Below are positions 8,488-17,059 of a stretch of 64,000 nt of DNA, in pieces. Numbering within the stretch: position 1 is the stretch's first letter; each line of letters begins with the position of its first letter. The notes below the pieces were generated by a model. The model saw nothing but the letters and a program-made list of their open reading frames with translations, made no database searches and was not told the origin of the DNA. Position numbers and translations under genes: made by a program. Source of the stretch: JANRLJ01 sp033762735 (GTDB lineage Bacteria; Chloroflexota; Anaerolineae; Aggregatilineales; Phototrophicaceae); NCBI GenBank assembly GCA_033762735.1, contig JANRLJ010000043.1:10812-74811 (forward strand), in the 5' to 3' direction.

Positions 8488-9234
8488 ATGCTTGAGCTTA
8501 TGGATTCCAGACTCATTATCATCATTGTAGGATTGCTCATCGGGCTGTCAAAGGGCGGCGTGGGTGGGCCAATTTCGGTCGGGCTGGCGCTGCCGCTGCT
8601 CACGCAAACAATGGACGCGAAGCTGGCCGTCGGCCTCGTGCTGCCGCTGCTGATCGTGGCCGATATGTTCGCCATGCGCTTTTACTGGAAGCAGTGGGAC
8701 GAAGCCGCCATCAGGCTACTGCTGCCGATGGCGGTGGTTGGCGTGGTTCTTGGGATTGTAGCGCTCAACTTCATTACGGGGGATGCGTTGAAGCGCGTGA
8801 TCGGGGTCTTTTCGCTGGTGGTCATCGCTTACCGACTGCTCAGCAATCGTCTGACGCAGGTCGCCTATACTCACCGTCCGTGGCATGGGCAGTTCGCCGG
8901 GTGGATGGGCGGCTTCGCTTCCACCCTCGCCAACGTCGGCGGCCCACCGATCACGGCCTATCTGCTGCTGCAGGAAGTCAGCCCGCGTGTGTTTATCGGC
9001 ACAGTCACGCTGTTTTTCACCATCGTGAACCTGCTCAAAGTCCCCGGCTATTTGCTGCTGGGGCGCGATGTGTTCGACATTAACGCCTTTTTAAGTATTG
9101 CGTGGGTGATCCCGCTCATCCCGGTTGGTGTGTGGCTTGGCCGCAAAATCATCGGTTGGCTGAACCCGAAGGTGTTTGAATGGGTGATGCTGGCGTTCCT
9201 GCTCTATTCCGGCCTGTCGCTGTTATTCGGGTAA
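8488..9234 (+). CDS. TauE/SafE family sulfite/organosulfur exporter-like permease
   Basis: A 248-residue integral membrane protein with about seven or eight hydrophobic helices. It shows the two TauE/SafE half motifs: LIGLSKGGVGGPISVGLALPLL near the N-terminus and GGFASTLANVGGPPITAYLL after the middle. The family moves sulfite, sulfoacetate or related anions across the cytoplasmic membrane; the substrate is unknown here. ATG 8488 is chosen because AGAGGGG lies just before it; an upstream in-frame ATG would add 25 non-hydrophobic residues that overlap the divergent XRE gene. Single gene followed by a family D repeat. Confidence 0.85.
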   Translation: MLELMDSRLIIIIVGLLIGLSKGGVGGPISVGLALPLLTQTMDAKLAVGLVLPLLIVADMFAMRFYWKQWDEAAIRLLLPMAVVGVVLGIVALNFITGDALKRVIGVFSLVVIAYRLLSNRLTQVAYTHRPWHGQFAGWMGGFASTLANVGGPPITAYLLLQEVSPRVFIGTVTLFFTIVNLLKVPGYLLLGRDVFDINAFLSIAWVIPLIPVGVWLGRKIIGWLNPKVFEWVMLAFLLYSGLSLLFG

Positions 9235-9239
9235 AAGGC

Positions 9240-9303
9240 GACGCAAAGGCGAAAGTGCAAACCATCTCTTTGCGATTCTCGGCGTTCTTCGCGCCTTTGC
9301 GTC
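9240..9303. repeat. Family D inverted repeat
   Basis: Perfect 12-base arms GACGCAAAGGCG (9240-9251) and CGCCTTTGCGTC (9292-9303) around a 40-base loop, filling the space between the converging permease and NUDIX genes. Confidence 0.75.
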
Positions 9304-9317
9304 AAAATCGCCTGTCG

Positions 9318-9758
9318 CTATCGCACCTTTTCCAGCAGTTCGTACAGCCCTTCAGGATAGAGCGGCGCAGTGCTGTAGAGAAAATCCTCGAAATCCTTCC
9401 AGATGGCGACGTACAGGCTTTCGTCGTCTTCGACTGCCTCTAAGCCGTCCTGCGTATAGACCGCCTCATCCACGAATTTGCCGTCATAGATCAGGCAGAT
9501 TTCGTGCCCCTTCTGCCCGTCATACTCGAAGATGCTTTCCAGCGTCCCTAAATAGCGCACATTTGTGACGTCCAGGTCGAGTTCTTCCTTCACCTCGCGC
9601 ACAATCGTTTCCGCACCGCGTTCGCCGAACTCGATCTTGCCACCGATGGGACGGTAAAATACCTCGTCCTTGACCACATCATACCCTTCCGCGACCAGAA
9701 TTCGCCCGCGATGCCGAAACACACACAGGGCTATGGGGCGCACTTTACCGGGTTTCAT
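9318..9758 (-). CDS. NUDIX hydrolase
   Basis: A 146-residue cytoplasmic hydrolase of nucleoside diphosphates linked to another group. The Nudix box is complete: G-x5-E-x7-REVxEELD, seen as GKIEFGERGAETIVREVKEELD (about residues 39-60). The rest is a single-domain Nudix fold of usual length. The substrate (an oxidised dNTP, NAD-like or other) cannot be told. A CAGGAGAAG site precedes the ATG. Monocistronic, divergent from the HEAT protein at 9893. Confidence 0.9.
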   Translation of the reverse strand: MKPGKVRPIALCVFRHRGRILVAEGYDVVKDEVFYRPIGGKIEFGERGAETIVREVKEELDLDVTNVRYLGTLESIFEYDGQKGHEICLIYDGKFVDEAVYTQDGLEAVEDDESLYVAIWKDFEDFLYSTAPLYPEGLYELLEKVR

Positions 9759-9892
9759 CGCTGCTTCTCCTGAGTTACAGTCTATGCTATATGACGGCCA
9801 TCAAACGCCTGCCCTACGCTGACTTTTCCTGAGTCAGATGATGGCTTATGATTGTGCCTTATTCATCATGACTTGGACACTTCGAGGATGCG

Positions 9893-11407
9893 ATGGCGAA
9901 GAAAAATAACTTCGACGAGCTTGACGACTTCGACGACGATCTCAGCGTCTTCGATGAGGATGACAGAGGCGGGGGCGATCTGCGCTCGCTGGAAGAATTC
10001 GAGGCGACGGTTGACGACCAGATGAAAATCCTGCTCTCGCGCAAGGCCGAGCCAGCCGAACGGGTGGAAGCCGCGCTGTGGCTGGGGAATTCCGGTGCGC
10101 CGAAAGCGATCACCGCGCTTCGCAGGGTCTATGAACACGAAAAGGACAAGAAAATCAGGAACGCCGCCAAATACGCGCTCGGTCAGTTCAAGGCACTGGA
10201 CACGGCTATCGAACGCGGGGAAGGCGAACCGGTGTTGGACGCGCTGGAGCGGGAAGAAAACGCCGTCATCCGTGACCTGCTGGAAGACATTGCGCTGGGC
10301 AGGACGGGCGCTGGCGGAAGAAGCGGTGGTTCCCCGGTGATGATGATCCTGATGGGTGTGCTGTTTGTGTCGCTGCTGGGACTGGTGATCGGAAATGCCC
10401 TGCTGCTGAACACGGGCGAACCGGGAAACCGGGAAACGGTCGATCCGACACCTGCCGGCATTGACCCATCCAGCCCGCTCGGAATCGCCCTGAACGAAGT
10501 GAACGCGATGCAGCAGCGGGCGTTTGATGTGCAGGACGACGCCACCGAACTCAAGCGGCAGTATGACGCCTTCCAGGCCAACCAGACGCCGTTTGATTGC
10601 AGCATCATCTTTAAGCGTCCACAAACGTACATTGTCCCGTCGCCGATTCTGACGAACTTCCCCGATCTGAACCTCGACCGTATCGCGGGCAATCTGTCCT
10701 CGTCGGTTACGACCCTTTCCACCATTCAATCGCGTTATGACCTGGTGTGTCCGCCGCGCAGCAATGAACAGACCCCTGTACCCGCCGTTGCGAGGCAGCC
10801 GCTCCCGGCGGAGGTCACACAGGCCAGTGGTGATTTGCAGGTCGTGCTGGATGACATGGAAGCGGTTCTTGAGACGATTCAGGGCACCCGCACGCAACTG
10901 ATCGCCAGCGCCACGCCCACCCCCGCCCCGACCGCCGAAGCCACGCCGGAAGCAACCGCGACACCGCTGCCGACGATTGAGCCAACCGCGACGGTATCGC
11001 CCGTCGTCGTGAATCGCTATCTGAGCGATCTGTACGCGATTCTGGACGCCGTGAGCGACCGCAACGGCGCACGCACACTGCTGGTGCAGTACTGGAACGA
11101 CGTCGCGAGCGCTGGTCGTACCGACGGCTGCCGCCTGCCCGCGCCGCAGATTCCCGAAAACTATACCGAAACCATCCCGGCAGATGTGCTGCTGGTGGCG
11201 CCAGCACTGCAAAGCGCGGTGGAACAGCTTAATATCGGGCTGGATCTGCTGCGGCAGGGCTGGGGGCTGTTCAATACGTCCTGCCAGAACAATACGCTGG
11301 GTGCGCAGCTTCCTGTCGCGCAGGAGATTACACGAACGGTGGAGACGACGTTTAGCAACGCTGAAGACATCCTGAACACCATCCGCACTGCGCTGCGTAA
11401 TCGTTAA
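9893..11407 (+). CDS. HEAT-repeat protein with one membrane helix and extracytoplasmic domain
   Basis: A 504-residue protein. An acidic N-terminus (LDDFDDDLSVFDEDD) is followed by HEAT/PBS-lyase-like helical repeats (about 55-120, RVEAALWLGNSGAPKAITALRRVYE). A transmembrane helix lies at about 150-172 (MMILMGVLFVSLLGLVIGNAL). A large outside region follows with a PT-rich segment near 340-370 (TPTPAPTAEATPEAT). No catalytic motif. Topology suggests a cytoplasmic protein-binding module joined to an extracellular domain. GAGGATGCG precedes the ATG. Ends in a strong terminator; converges on the SH3 protein gene. Confidence 0.65.
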   Translation: MAKKNNFDELDDFDDDLSVFDEDDRGGGDLRSLEEFEATVDDQMKILLSRKAEPAERVEAALWLGNSGAPKAITALRRVYEHEKDKKIRNAAKYALGQFKALDTAIERGEGEPVLDALEREENAVIRDLLEDIALGRTGAGGRSGGSPVMMILMGVLFVSLLGLVIGNALLLNTGEPGNRETVDPTPAGIDPSSPLGIALNEVNAMQQRAFDVQDDATELKRQYDAFQANQTPFDCSIIFKRPQTYIVPSPILTNFPDLNLDRIAGNLSSSVTTLSTIQSRYDLVCPPRSNEQTPVPAVARQPLPAEVTQASGDLQVVLDDMEAVLETIQGTRTQLIASATPTPAPTAEATPEATATPLPTIEPTATVSPVVVNRYLSDLYAILDAVSDRNGARTLLVQYWNDVASAGRTDGCRLPAPQIPENYTETIPADVLLVAPALQSAVEQLNIGLDLLRQGWGLFNTSCQNNTLGAQLPVAQEITRTVETTFSNAEDILNTIRTALRNR

Positions 11408-11410
11408 ATC

Positions 11411-11445
11411 AAAAAGGGCGAAACCAAACCGTTTCGCCCTTTTTA
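11411..11445. terminator. Intrinsic terminator between converging genes
   Basis: AAAAGGGCGAAAC (11411-11423) pairs perfectly with GTTTCGCCCTTTT (11430-11442). A and T runs on both sides suit termination from either direction. Confidence 0.9.
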
Positions 11446-11462
11446 TCCTATTGGCTGAAGCC

Positions 11463-13064
11463 TTATGGCCCCGGCGTCACCGTAATGACGATGGGCGGCT
11501 GAACGGGCGCACCGGGCACGGGCGTTCCCGGTACACCAGGCACACCGGGCGTTACGGGAATCACACCCGGAACAGGCGTGATGGCGATGATGTTGCCCGC
11601 CGGATCGAGCGTCAGGAAATTATTCAGCGCCGATCCCGGATTCAGCACCGTCACGAGCAGACCAAACTCACCCGGCGCGACTGATGTTGGCGCATCCGCG
11701 TTCGAGACGATAATCAGATAGCGGGTGCTGCGCGGTACGGTGATCGGCCCCACTGACAGCAGCGGATTGCCCTGCGTCCCACGCCCCACGTTCACAAAGC
11801 TGGTGGGGTTATCGAACGCCGTAAAGACGATAAAATGCGGGCTGCTGTTGGGCGGGCGCTGGAGCGTCTCGATAATGATTGACTGTCCCTGGAACAGATC
11901 AATGCAGTAGCCTGTCGCGATCTGTTCGCGCGAAAAGCTGTCGAAAATCAACTGGCCGGGCGCGATGACGGGGAGCACATCGAACTGCGTCTGGAACTGG
12001 AACAGACATTGATTCGGGCCGATTTCCTGGTCAGGCGGGATGAGTTCCAGCAGGCGACCACGCAGTTCCGCGAACTGGCTGTCAACCAGCGCCAGCACTT
12101 CCAGCGCCCCGATCACGGTCGCCTGCCCCACTGGATTGCCTGTCCCCGGCTGATTGCACACTTCGATAAAGAGGTCAATCGACCGCCGCAGGTTGAACAT
12201 GGCGTCGTTAAACAGGCGCTGGAGCGGGTCAAGCACATTGAAATAGGCCGCCAGCAGTTCGGTCGGGATGTTGTAATCGCTGGGCTGCGCGGGATAGGGC
12301 TGGCAGCTTGCGCGCCCCGTCAGCGCGGCGTCCGTCCACGAGCCGCGAATCGAATCCAGCGAGGGCTGCGCCAGATCAAGCCGCGCCAGCAGCAGCCGCA
12401 GGGTGGCGAGGTAATCATCGGCGACAGGCTGTGAGGGTTGAATCGCTTCCGCCACGATGCCGTCAATCGGCACCAGGGCGATGGATCCACCGCCCTGCAA
12501 CTCGACATAACGCGTGGATACCCAGCCGAGCGTCCCCTCAAAGTTGATCTGTAACCAGCCGTTACTGGCGGTGCGCCCTAAAATGGGCACAAGGGCATTG
12601 CGCGGCGCGTTTGCCAGCACAGGATAGGCGGTGCTTGGCCCGGCACGAACCCGCAGGAAGGCGATCAGACGGCCTACCACGTCGCTGGTGGCGCTCGTCA
12701 GCCCGGAACGCGGCGACTCAAACCCGCCGTAGGGAATGGTGCGTGGATCCGCCACCGGCAGCGTATTGGGATCGCCCGAAATCACGGCCAGCGTGGTAAT
12801 GTTCACCCAGCCTTCGTCGCCGTTGAAATCGACACGGAACCACTCGCCATCCGCGCTGCGCCCGTTGACGATCTCAAAGATGTAGCCCGCCGGAACCGAA
12901 CCGCGCACGTCCGCCCCAAGCGCAGGCAGCACACGGATGTTGGCAAATTCATTGGTAATCAGCAGGCGGACTCGGCCATCGTCCTGGGAGAGCGCCACGC
13001 TGATCGTGAGGCACATCAGCCCAAGCAGGACTATCCACCAGAACGCCTTTCTACGCATAGCCAC
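11463..13064 (-). CDS. Secreted bacterial SH3-domain protein
   Basis: A 533-residue exported protein with signal peptide (AFWWIVLLGLMCLTISVALS, cleavage near ALSQDD). Two bacterial SH3 (SH3b) domains follow: about 30-95 (ITNEFANIRVLPALGADVRGSVPAGYIFEIV) and about 130-195 (LRVRAGPSTAYPVLANAPRNALVPILGRTASNGWLQINF). SH3b domains bind peptidoglycan or act as targeting modules. The middle is helical and unassigned; residues 355-490 are beta-rich. The C-terminus is a P/G/V-rich tail (VPGVIPVTPGVPGVPGTPVP). No hydrolase domain is seen, so it is a binding or scaffolding protein by default. Confidence 0.7.
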   Translation of the reverse strand: MAMRRKAFWWIVLLGLMCLTISVALSQDDGRVRLLITNEFANIRVLPALGADVRGSVPAGYIFEIVNGRSADGEWFRVDFNGDEGWVNITTLAVISGDPNTLPVADPRTIPYGGFESPRSGLTSATSDVVGRLIAFLRVRAGPSTAYPVLANAPRNALVPILGRTASNGWLQINFEGTLGWVSTRYVELQGGGSIALVPIDGIVAEAIQPSQPVADDYLATLRLLLARLDLAQPSLDSIRGSWTDAALTGRASCQPYPAQPSDYNIPTELLAAYFNVLDPLQRLFNDAMFNLRRSIDLFIEVCNQPGTGNPVGQATVIGALEVLALVDSQFAELRGRLLELIPPDQEIGPNQCLFQFQTQFDVLPVIAPGQLIFDSFSREQIATGYCIDLFQGQSIIIETLQRPPNSSPHFIVFTAFDNPTSFVNVGRGTQGNPLLSVGPITVPRSTRYLIIVSNADAPTSVAPGEFGLLVTVLNPGSALNNFLTLDPAGNIIAITPVPGVIPVTPGVPGVPGTPVPGAPVQPPIVITVTPGP

Positions 13065-13385
13065 CCCATCCGCCTTCGGCTTTCGGTCAACATGCTCGCT
13101 TAGAATCTATCGCTAGTATAACAGCGCTCAACGATTCGCAATAGCCAGTGGGACAGGAAGGCTATGTGGGGGGAAAGTACCGAGTAGTGAGTTGAAAGTG
13201 TCGAGTGAAAAGCAATGAGCAACGAGCGATGAGCAATGAGGAAATACCGAGTAGCGAGTTGAAAGTACCGAGTGAAAAGCAGTGAGAAATGAGGGAGCAG
13301 CAGGCGAAGGCAGGGAAGGAATCGCAACAGTAGGGACACGGCATGCCGTGTCCTGGCCTTTCACCGTAACACTTGAAGATGAAGC
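13065..13385. repeat. Intergenic region: promoter, family C repeats, family A palindrome
   Basis: An extended -10 for the SH3 gene (TGT then TATACT, minus strand) is at 13115-13123. Family C words (GAGTTGAAAGTACCGAGTGAAAAGC and ATGAGCAACGAGCGATGAGC, with variants) fill about 13186-13295 as two or three near-tandem units. A family A palindrome with half-site AGGACACGGCA lies at 13332-13354, 31 bases after the stop of the split membrane gene. No gene is seen; apparent frames through the repeats are artefacts. Confidence 0.65.
13115..13123 (-). promoter_or_regulatory. Extended -10 promoter element of the SH3 gene
   Basis: On the minus strand TGT-TATACT lies about 50 bases before the ATG. A TTGCGA 15 bases further upstream is a poor -35. 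Confidence 0.5.
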
Positions 13386-13928
13386 CTAACGCCAGAGGCA
13401 GTAATAACACCATCCAGACATGGCGATGGGTAAACCCTCGATTTGCTGATACGTCCTGTTAGTTGGGGGGCAGTGGTAGGTATGTCCGCAGCGCTGATCG
13501 TCGATATAGCAGGCTTCTCTTTCAGATGCACTGCTCAATACTTCACTGCCAGTCAGAAGCGCACAAATGACCAAAAGTGCAAAAAAGTTATTTTGCCAGC
13601 GTTTGAACCACAGCAATCGAATAATTTGAAGTGCGCAGGAGGCGGTCAGCAGAATATAGACCGGCAGATTTAGCGACCAGTCAGCGATAATGCGCACAGG
13701 ATGAAAGAGGGTCAGGGTCAGTACCAGTGCGACAAACAAATTTTTTCAATCATAACGCCTGATGCAAGCGATCAAGGCGATACCGCAAAGGGGCAGGATT
13801 ACGTATCCGCACAGACCGCCTATCGCCGCATCAAGCAGAGCAATCGCTAAATTCAGTCCGACGACCAGCACAGCAAACCCAACCAAATCAAATTCAGGTT
13901 GGGAAACATCTATGCGAGTATCAGGCAT
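13386..13928 (-). pseudogene. Small polytopic membrane protein interrupted by one in-frame TGA
   Basis: Two adjacent open segments lie in the same reading frame. The first (13928 to 13746, 60 codons, ATG) ends in TGA at 13746-13748. The frame then continues without shift through AAA AAT into a further 117-codon segment ending at 13386. Together they would give about 180 residues with roughly five hydrophobic helices and a Cys-rich tail (ACYIDDQRCGHTYHC). The junction reads RRYD-stop-KNLFVALVL, so a TGG-to-TGA change (Trp) is the simplest explanation. The downstream segment's only start is a TTG without a ribosome binding site. Either a recent nonsense pseudogene, a sequencing error or stop readthrough. 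Family not recognised. Confidence 0.6.
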
Positions 13929-14004
13929 GATCGTTTACTGAATCTCAACGGCTACCAGCGGCAACTTCATGCAATGAGTCGCTGCTCATCGCGCATTGCT
14001 TCTT

Positions 14005-14979
14005 TCAGCCGTTGTCGCTGTCGTCGTCCTTGCGTTCCTGCTTGAGCTGTTCAAAGCGCGCGCGCGCTTCTTCCAGTGCATTCGGGTTCAGCGGGCGTGT
14101 CGGCGCAAGCGAGGGATTCGGGTCCTTACGGCGCGGCCAGCTAAACTTCTGAGTCTCGTCACTGGGCGGCGCGGCGGGTTCAAGGCTCTGTTCGGGCTGT
14201 GGTTCAGCACCGCGCGTGCGTGAGAGCAGCCCGGACTGGGGTTGAGGGGCTGAACCAGAAGCACCAGAGGGGCGCGGCTGGAGCTTTGCGGCGGACTGCA
14301 TGGCCTTAAGCGCGTCCGGTGAGCCAATGTGCTTGAGCGCGGCAAAGGCGGTCTTACGCACATTCTCATTCTCATCGCGCAGTGCTTTGCTCAGTGGTTC
14401 AATCGCCCAATCGGCGCGAAGCTGGCCGAGGATGGCCGCGCCGTTGCGCCGCACCTTCCAGTCATTGCTGCGCAGCGCCACCAGCAGCGCCACTTCCACC
14501 GGGGCACTTTCCAGATTAATCAGGGCTTCGGCTACTGCCAGACGCACCTTAATCGGAAGCTGAGGATTGTTAAACAACACGATCAGCGGCGGGACGGCCA
14601 GCTTATCTGCCATTTCGCCCAGATGACGCGCGGCTTCGATGATCTTCTCGTGCTGGTCGCTGCTGAGTTGGGTAATCCACTGCTCGACCTCGCTCGGCTG
14701 TTGGCCCGGCGTCGGCGCATCGCTGGACTGCTCCTGCTGCCGCTCGAACTCCTGCTGGAGGCCTTCCAGCGCGGAAAGGATGGCGGCGCGGGTTTCGGGG
14801 TCATTTTCCTTTTCCAGCGCCGTTTTGAGATCGGGGATGACACTGGGCGAACCGAGCGCACGCAGTGCCGCCGCGGCTTTACGACGAATCCCGATGTCGG
14901 CGTTTGCCAGGGCATCAACCAACCCTTTGGTATTGAGCTGCGCTTGAAGTCGCCAGATGTCGGGCCTGAAGTCGCTCAC
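14005..14979 (-). CDS. HEAT-repeat protein
   Basis: A 324-residue, probably cytoplasmic protein made of tandem HEAT (PBS-lyase-like) helical pairs. Blocks are visible at about 20-75 (ALANADIGIRRKAAAALRALGSPSVIPDLKTALE) and 110-215 (VRLAVAEALINLESAPVEVALLVALRSNDWKVRRNGAAILGQLR, then NVRKTAFAALKHIGSPDALKAM). The last 90 residues are a polar, disordered tail. Such proteins are protein-binding scaffolds; the partner is unknown. GTG start with GGTGATGCC before it; the promoter is the extended -10 at 15021-15029. Confidence 0.75.
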   Translation of the reverse strand: MSDFRPDIWRLQAQLNTKGLVDALANADIGIRRKAAAALRALGSPSVIPDLKTALEKENDPETRAAILSALEGLQQEFERQQEQSSDAPTPGQQPSEVEQWITQLSSDQHEKIIEAARHLGEMADKLAVPPLIVLFNNPQLPIKVRLAVAEALINLESAPVEVALLVALRSNDWKVRRNGAAILGQLRADWAIEPLSKALRDENENVRKTAFAALKHIGSPDALKAMQSAAKLQPRPSGASGSAPQPQSGLLSRTRGAEPQPEQSLEPAAPPSDETQKFSWPRRKDPNPSLAPTRPLNPNALEEARARFEQLKQERKDDDSDNG

Positions 14980-15020
14980 GGCATCACCCGGTTTATCCTG
15001 AATGAGAACTTTGTTACGCT

Positions 15021-15029
15021 ATTGTAGCA
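15021..15029 (-). promoter_or_regulatory. Extended -10 element (TGCTACAAT) of the HEAT gene
   Basis: Minus-strand TGC-TACAAT about 42 bases before the GTG start. No good -35 at 17 bases; TTGGTT stands at 19. Confidence 0.55.
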
Positions 15030-15089
15030 TAGATAAGCCCAATACAACCAACAGTCGTTGAGCAACCGTAGGGCGGTCGTTGGTTATGC

Positions 15090-15124
15090 AGGGACAATAG
15101 ACATTGCTGCTATTGTCCCTTTTT
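15090..15124 (+). terminator. Terminator-like hairpin in plus orientation
   Basis: AGGGACAATAG (15090-15100) pairs perfectly with CTATTGTCCCT (15110-15120), followed by TTTT. Both neighbouring genes run on the minus strand, where the hairpin lacks a T run, so it would stop only antisense transcripts or act as a 3'-end structure of the 15134 gene. Confidence 0.5.
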
Positions 15125-15133
15125 GTGCATTGG

Positions 15134-16105
15134 CTAATTCGAGCGCGTCGCTGTCGCTGCCGGGCGCATCGTCCGGCTCGGTCGTGGGGTGCGAGTGGGT
15201 GTTGCTTCCTCCGTAGAAACAGGCGCAGGCATTAGCTCACGTGCTTCCCGCGCATCATCGTCGTCGGCTTCTTCGGTTGCGACGGGTTCATCGTCGTTAT
15301 CATCACCACCACGACCGCGCCCTCTGCCCTGCCCGCTGTCGTCGCCGTTGGCTTCTTCGGTTGTGGCGGGTTCATCGGCGTCGTCGTTATCGTCGGCGTC
15401 GTCGGCTTCCGCTTCTTCCGTCTCGACCGGTTCTTCCACTTCATCATCGTCCTCATCCGCTTCGGCTTCTTCGGTTGCGGCGGGCGGGGCAGCACCGTTA
15501 TCGTCATCGTCGTCGCTGATGTCTTCGGTCGCTGCTGGTGCTGCGGCTGTTGCATCGGGGGTCGCGTCAGACTCGGTCGCTTCCGGTGAGATGGCTTCCT
15601 CGGTGGCGACAGGCGCAATCCCGGATTCGCCCCCGGCCTGCGCAGGTTCCACGTACCACAGGAAGTATATGCCCGCGCCCAGCGCCGCTGTGGTCAGCCA
15701 CAGCACCAGAGTCAGGCGCATGTACAGCTTGATATTCTTCACCATCACCCATTGGGGCAGCACCTTTTCAAACCACATGCGGCATACCAGATAGGTCGCC
15801 AGCAGTTGTGCCAGCCCACCCGTAATCAGGTGAATGGTGGGGAGCAGATAAAAGGCCTCGTTCAGACGTTCCGGCACTTCAGGGGCAACCGCACCCCGGT
15901 AGGAGACGACCATGACAAAGGCGATCAGCACCCAATTCAGGAGCATGATGCCCGTCATCATGAACTTATGATGCGGCACGAACATTTTGCGGCGTGCGAA
16001 GACATAGCCCACCAGCATTGACGGCACCAGCAGGAGAATATAGGCTACCAGCGTCAGATCGCGGCTGAGCACCGCGCCGGTGCCCAGGAATCCCGGTTCA
16101 TTCAT
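15134..16105 (-). CDS. DUF420-like membrane protein with acidic low-complexity tail
   Basis: A 323-residue membrane protein. The first about 165 residues hold four or five helices with the HH/H pattern of DUF420/YozB proteins (FVPHHKFMMTGIMLLNWVLIAFVM, HLITGGLAQLLATYLVC), a family of heme-copper-oxidase-associated type. After the last helix (LTTAALGAGIYFLWYV) comes about 150 residues of outside sequence made of ATEEA/ETEEA/TTEEA units in Asp/Glu runs, ending in an Arg-rich stretch. The tail is unusual for the family. GAGGGGGAAAG precedes the ATG. No cytochrome oxidase genes are adjacent. Confidence 0.65.
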   Translation of the reverse strand: MNEPGFLGTGAVLSRDLTLVAYILLLVPSMLVGYVFARRKMFVPHHKFMMTGIMLLNWVLIAFVMVVSYRGAVAPEVPERLNEAFYLLPTIHLITGGLAQLLATYLVCRMWFEKVLPQWVMVKNIKLYMRLTLVLWLTTAALGAGIYFLWYVEPAQAGGESGIAPVATEEAISPEATESDATPDATAAAPAATEDISDDDDDNGAAPPAATEEAEADEDDDEVEEPVETEEAEADDADDNDDADEPATTEEANGDDSGQGRGRGRGGDDNDDEPVATEEADDDDAREARELMPAPVSTEEATPTRTPRPSRTMRPAATATRSN

Positions 16106-16204
16106 GACTTTCCCCCTCAGCGTTGGACAGGCAGTTGATTAAGTGTGCTTCTGCTGTTGGCTAACTATACGCCAGAAGGGGAAATTGCGGATGTTGTGGC
16201 AGGG

Positions 16205-16636
16205 TTAAATCTGATTGCGAGTCTGGTAGAACAGCGCTTTTTTCTCACCGGGGAGGGTGAAATCAAAGCCGCAGGAGATGAAGAAGTCTTCTGAGGAGGT
16301 GATCGCCATCACTTCCAGAATATTCTGCGCCTGTGCCCGTTCCAGGCAGGCATCCACCAGTCGCTTGCCGATGCCCAGACGGCGCACCTCAGACGAGACG
16401 GCCAGACTGCGGATTTCGGCCAGCTTCCGCGAATAGATTTCCAGCGCCGCGCATCCCACAATCTGCCCGCCCTGATCCGCGATAAAGAAGCTGCCCAGCA
16501 GTTCCTCGACTTCGCTCAGGGTGCGAGGCAGCAGTTTGCCTTCGTCCACAAAGGGCTTGAGGAATTCAATCAGCAGCGCAGAATCGCCAGGGTTGGCATG
16601 GCGAATAATCACATCAGTACGGGCGGGAGCGGTCAT
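16205..16636 (-). CDS. GNAT N-acetyltransferase, N-acetylglutamate synthase-like
   Basis: A 143-residue acetyl-CoA transferase of the GNAT fold. The acetyl-CoA motif is RSLAVSSEVRRLGIGKRLVDACLERA (R/Q-x-x-G-x-G/A pattern). The preceding LPRTLSEVEELLGSFFIAD...IVGCAALEIY and the following FFISCGFDF match the short N-acetylglutamate synthase group that starts arginine synthesis. This specificity is inferred; no arg gene is nearby. The ATG at 16636 is chosen because upstream in-frame sequence is Trp/Arg-rich and overlaps the 16686 gene. About 50 bases downstream of that gene, so possibly one operon. Confidence 0.7.
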   Translation of the reverse strand: MTAPARTDVIIRHANPGDSALLIEFLKPFVDEGKLLPRTLSEVEELLGSFFIADQGGQIVGCAALEIYSRKLAEIRSLAVSSEVRRLGIGKRLVDACLERAQAQNILEVMAITSSEDFFISCGFDFTLPGEKKALFYQTRNQI

Positions 16637-16685
16637 TCTCGGGCTTTCTTCAAACGGTGAACATTTCCAACAAACAACGGTGACG

Positions 16686-17006
16686 TTATAAATACCCGGC
16701 CACCCGTGCCAGCGCCAGCGCGACCAGCACCGACCCCAGCAGCAGCAGCCACGCAATTTGCCGCCCGTTGTCCTGCGCCGGGTTCAGTTCCTTTTCCTCA
16801 ATCGTGACATTGCCGAGCAGATCGACGTAAAAGTCGATATTGCGGCGACCGCGTGTCAGCCGCACCATATAGTCGTGGCCGCTGACCTTGATCCAGCCGT
16901 CCTGCTCATCGTCCCAGTTATCGCCGAGTTTGTCGCGGATGGCCTGTGCCAGCAGGGCGCGGGCTTCCTCGGCGGAAATCGTCTGTACGTCGTTGGTCAT
17001 GTCCAT
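16686..17006 (-). CDS. Small tail-anchored protein of unknown function
   Basis: A 106-residue protein. The soluble N-terminal domain (about 80 residues: SAEEARALLAQAIRDKLGDNWDDEQDGWIKVSGHDYMVRLT...IDFYVDLLGNVTIEEK) is followed by one C-terminal helix (IAWLLLLGSVLVALALARVAG) with almost nothing after it, so it should be tail-anchored with the domain in the cytoplasm. The family is not recognised. Start uncertain between 17006 and 17000. An extended -10 (TGC-TAGAAT) lies about 20 bases upstream. Confidence 0.65.
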   Translation of the reverse strand: MDMTNDVQTISAEEARALLAQAIRDKLGDNWDDEQDGWIKVSGHDYMVRLTRGRRNIDFYVDLLGNVTIEEKELNPAQDNGRQIAWLLLLGSVLVALALARVAGYL

Positions 17007-17026
17007 CAATCTTTTCTCATGCAGCG

Positions 17027-17035
17027 ATTCTAGCA
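17027..17035 (-). promoter_or_regulatory. Extended -10 element (TGCTAGAAT)
   Basis: Minus-strand TGC-TAGAAT between the M28 peptidase end and the tail-anchored protein start at 17006, giving a very short 5' leader. Confidence 0.5.
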
Positions 17036-17059
17036 GAAATCGGGCGGGTTGTCGTGGTT

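Noticed and set aside
9866..11212. 448-codon minus-strand frame opposite the HEAT protein
   Set aside because: GC-rich shadow frame with Arg/His/Gln-rich meaningless sequence; the plus-strand gene has start site, helix and terminator.
13128..13413. Overlapping small frames in the 13.1-13.4 kb gap
   Set aside because: They run through family C repeat words and change content with each repeat; no ribosome binding site.
15090..15124. Terminator for the DUF420-like gene
   Set aside because: On the minus strand the hairpin is not followed by a T run; kept only as a plus-orientation hairpin.
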